The notes under the pieces are model-generated. The model had not been told where the DNA came from, did not search any database, and worked only from the letters and a program-made list of their open reading frames with translations. The position numbers and the translations under genes were made by a program. From Pontivivens sp032464575 (GTDB lineage Bacteria; Pseudomonadota; Alphaproteobacteria; Rhodobacterales; Rhodobacteraceae): DNA of 64,000 nt. Shown piece by piece: positions 60,373 to 64,000 of the stretch (the first letter of the stretch is position 1; the number at the start of each line of letters is the position of its first letter). The stretch covers positions 362,019 through 426,018 of the forward strand of contig JAWDKM010000006.1 of the NCBI GenBank assembly GCA_032464575.1. The letters are read 5' to 3'.

Positions 60373-60812
60373 ACATTCCTCCCTCGTGTCTCATGAGACC
60401 CGATCTTCAAGCGCATCGCGGATGCGTTTGGACGTCCGGTCGGACCTTCGGGTCCGGGAAGACGACCTTTTACATCGTTCAGAGAGCAATACACGAGACG
60501 TTGTCGGGTGCATCCGAGTGGGGATGTACCGGCGGGGCGCGAGCCTTGCGACGGCAACAGTCTTTCCAAGTCAAGAACACTGACCTGGGCATCCTGCCTG
60601 ATCTTCGGATCGTTCGGGATGTCCTTGGGAAGGCGTCTCGGTCCATCGAGTTCAGGGCCGAGGCGTTATGTGACTTCTGATCTGGGAGAGAAGTTTGCTT
60701 TTGCGCTTCACCTTCAACTGGGTGCCTCTCGGCATCTTTTCCTTGCGGAAAAGAGCCTGTCGCACAATCCAGAAGAAGAAAGAGCGCGGAGCGCTCTTTC
60801 TTCTTCTGGATT
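60373..60812. other. Spacer between tRNA-Ala and 23S
   Basis: 440 bases without a gene. Contains a small hairpin CGGACC-TTCG-GGTCCG near 60443-60458, the leader segment TTCTGATCT at 60675-60683 that is complementary to AGATCAGAA after 23S (63705-63713), copy 3 of the spacer hairpin at 60722-60765 and the long hairpin 60765-60813. Confidence 0.65.
60722..60765 (+). repeat. rRNA spacer hairpin, copy 3
   Basis: GTGC-CTCTC-GGC-AT-CTTTTCC-TTGC-GGAAAAG-A-GCC-TGTC-GCAC. The inner stem is longer than in copy 1 by two bp. Its last C is also the first base of the next hairpin. Confidence 0.75.

Positions 60813-60813
<1 letters not shown>
60765..60813 (+). repeat. Perfect 23-bp hairpin just before 23S rRNA
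   Basis: The left arm begins CAATCCAGAAGAAG and ends AGAGCGC, the loop is GGA, and the right arm is GCGCTCTTTC...GGATTG. All 23 pairs match. The right arm ends at 60813, the 23S start, so it is a likely RNase III processing stem for the 5' end. The same GGA loop flanked by GC pairs occurs in the hairpin of tRNA-Ala. Confidence 0.85.
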
Positions 60814-63642
<2,829 letters not shown>

Positions 63643-63870
63643 AGTTCAGAAGTGGAAAGATACGACGCGTCTGCCCCGCAGACGTGGCGCATCTTCACTT
63701 CCAAAGATCAGAAAGCGCACAACTTCCCTTCGAAAGACAGTCTCGTGACCGCGACAGCAGGCTCCCCGACAGCACTTCAGCTGAACCGGGTGCCTCCCGG
63801 ATGTTGACCAAGGCCAACATCCTGTCGCACTCGGGACGCCCCCATGGGGCGCCCGGAGGAAGCTTCTTCG
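63643..63870. other. Spacer between 23S and 5S
   Basis: No gene. Contains a local hairpin GAAGTGGAAAGAT...ATCTTCACTTC (63649-63701) and copy 4 of the spacer hairpin (63790-63830), and the complement AGATCAGAA to the pre-23S leader. Confidence 0.65.
63790..63830 (+). repeat. rRNA spacer hairpin, copy 4
   Basis: GTGC-CTCCC-GGATGTTG...CAACATCC-TGTC-GCAC. The outer stem and the CTCYC/TGTC internal loop are kept, while the inner stem is unrelated in sequence but still pairs. Confidence 0.75.
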
Positions 63871-63986
63871 GTTTGGTGGACATAGCGTGAGCGATACACC
63901 CGATCCCATCCCGAACTCGGCCGTTAAGCGCCACCGCGCCGATGGTACTGCGACTCAAGTCGTGGGAGAGTAGGTCACCGCCAAAC
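63871..63986 (+). rRNA. rrf: 5S ribosomal RNA
   Basis: GTTTGGTGGACATAGCGTGA at the start pairs with CACCGCCAAACC at the end. CCCGATCCCATCCCGAACTC in the middle and GGGAGAGTAGGTCACCG are typical. About 116 bases. Confidence 0.95.
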
Positions 63987-64000
63987 CTAATAAGCTTCCT

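Overview
The window is GC-rich alphaproteobacterial chromosome, most probably order Rhodobacterales. Supporting evidence: a permuted two-piece tmRNA whose tag reads ANDNHAPVAVAA, a ChpT-type phosphotransferase of the CtrA phosphorelay, an olsB-olsA ornithine-lipid pair, a 41-residue L36 with a single cysteine, a class II fumarase cluster with DUF4169 and ribbon-helix-helix genes, an SspB gene, and one rRNA operon ordered 16S, tRNA-Ile(GAT), tRNA-Ala(TGC), 23S, 5S. I see no insertion sequence, prophage, integron or CRISPR array. This is mostly core and lineage-specific chromosome, tightly packed with many ATGA/GTGA stop-start overlaps.

Layout. 1-3.4 kb: tail of a beta-propeller sugar dehydrogenase-like gene, then lolC-lolD coupled to a gene for EF-G domains III to V with no GTPase domain. 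3.4-12.6 kb: membrane protein, acyl-CoA ligase, thiolase, a HAD-like protein without its nucleophile, a BtuF-like protein coupled to a Dabb protein, and an orphan CoxL-type molybdenum hydroxylase subunit. 13-21 kb: metalloprotease, chpT and a divergent DUF3553 gene sharing one CATG, olsBA, a decayed GNAT gene, a two-domain secreted phytase/esterase-like protein and a secreted caspase-fold protein without catalytic residues but with two peptidoglycan-binding domains. 21-27 kb: repeat-rich gap, glutamate dehydrogenase, an ECF42-type sigma factor with its YCII/DGPF partner, nucleotidyltransferase, Nudix hydrolase, tRNA-Val and rpmJ. 27-34.4 kb: methyltransferase, patatin lipoprotein, and a homogentisate (tyrosine) catabolic cluster with a divergent MarR regulator and a clear operator palindrome. 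34.5-43.5 kb: desaturase, radical SAM/UdgX DNA-repair pair, host-attachment-type genes, gatB and several small enzymes. 43.6-50.2 kb: CcdA, a hydrolase coupled to a cytochrome P450, and the fumC cluster with a periplasmic chorismate mutase, then sspB. 50.3-57.7 kb: ArsR regulator and permease, tmRNA, iron-type binding protein, two tandem DUF1194 proteins, gloA, DUF817, thyX and a glycosyltransferase. 57.7-64 kb: rRNA operon.

Functional links. The homogentisate cluster (hmgA, fumarylacetoacetase, MBL hydrolase, two DUF1428 proteins) is probably one repressible unit. The radical SAM and UdgX genes overlap and probably act together on damaged or uracil-containing DNA. The ArsR-like gene probably autoregulates with its permease. 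Three dispersed intergenic repeat families occupy most of the longer gaps, and the rRNA spacers carry four copies of a covarying hairpin plus several perfect small-loop hairpins, one of which ends exactly at the 23S 5' end and another of which includes the 5' end of tRNA-Ala.
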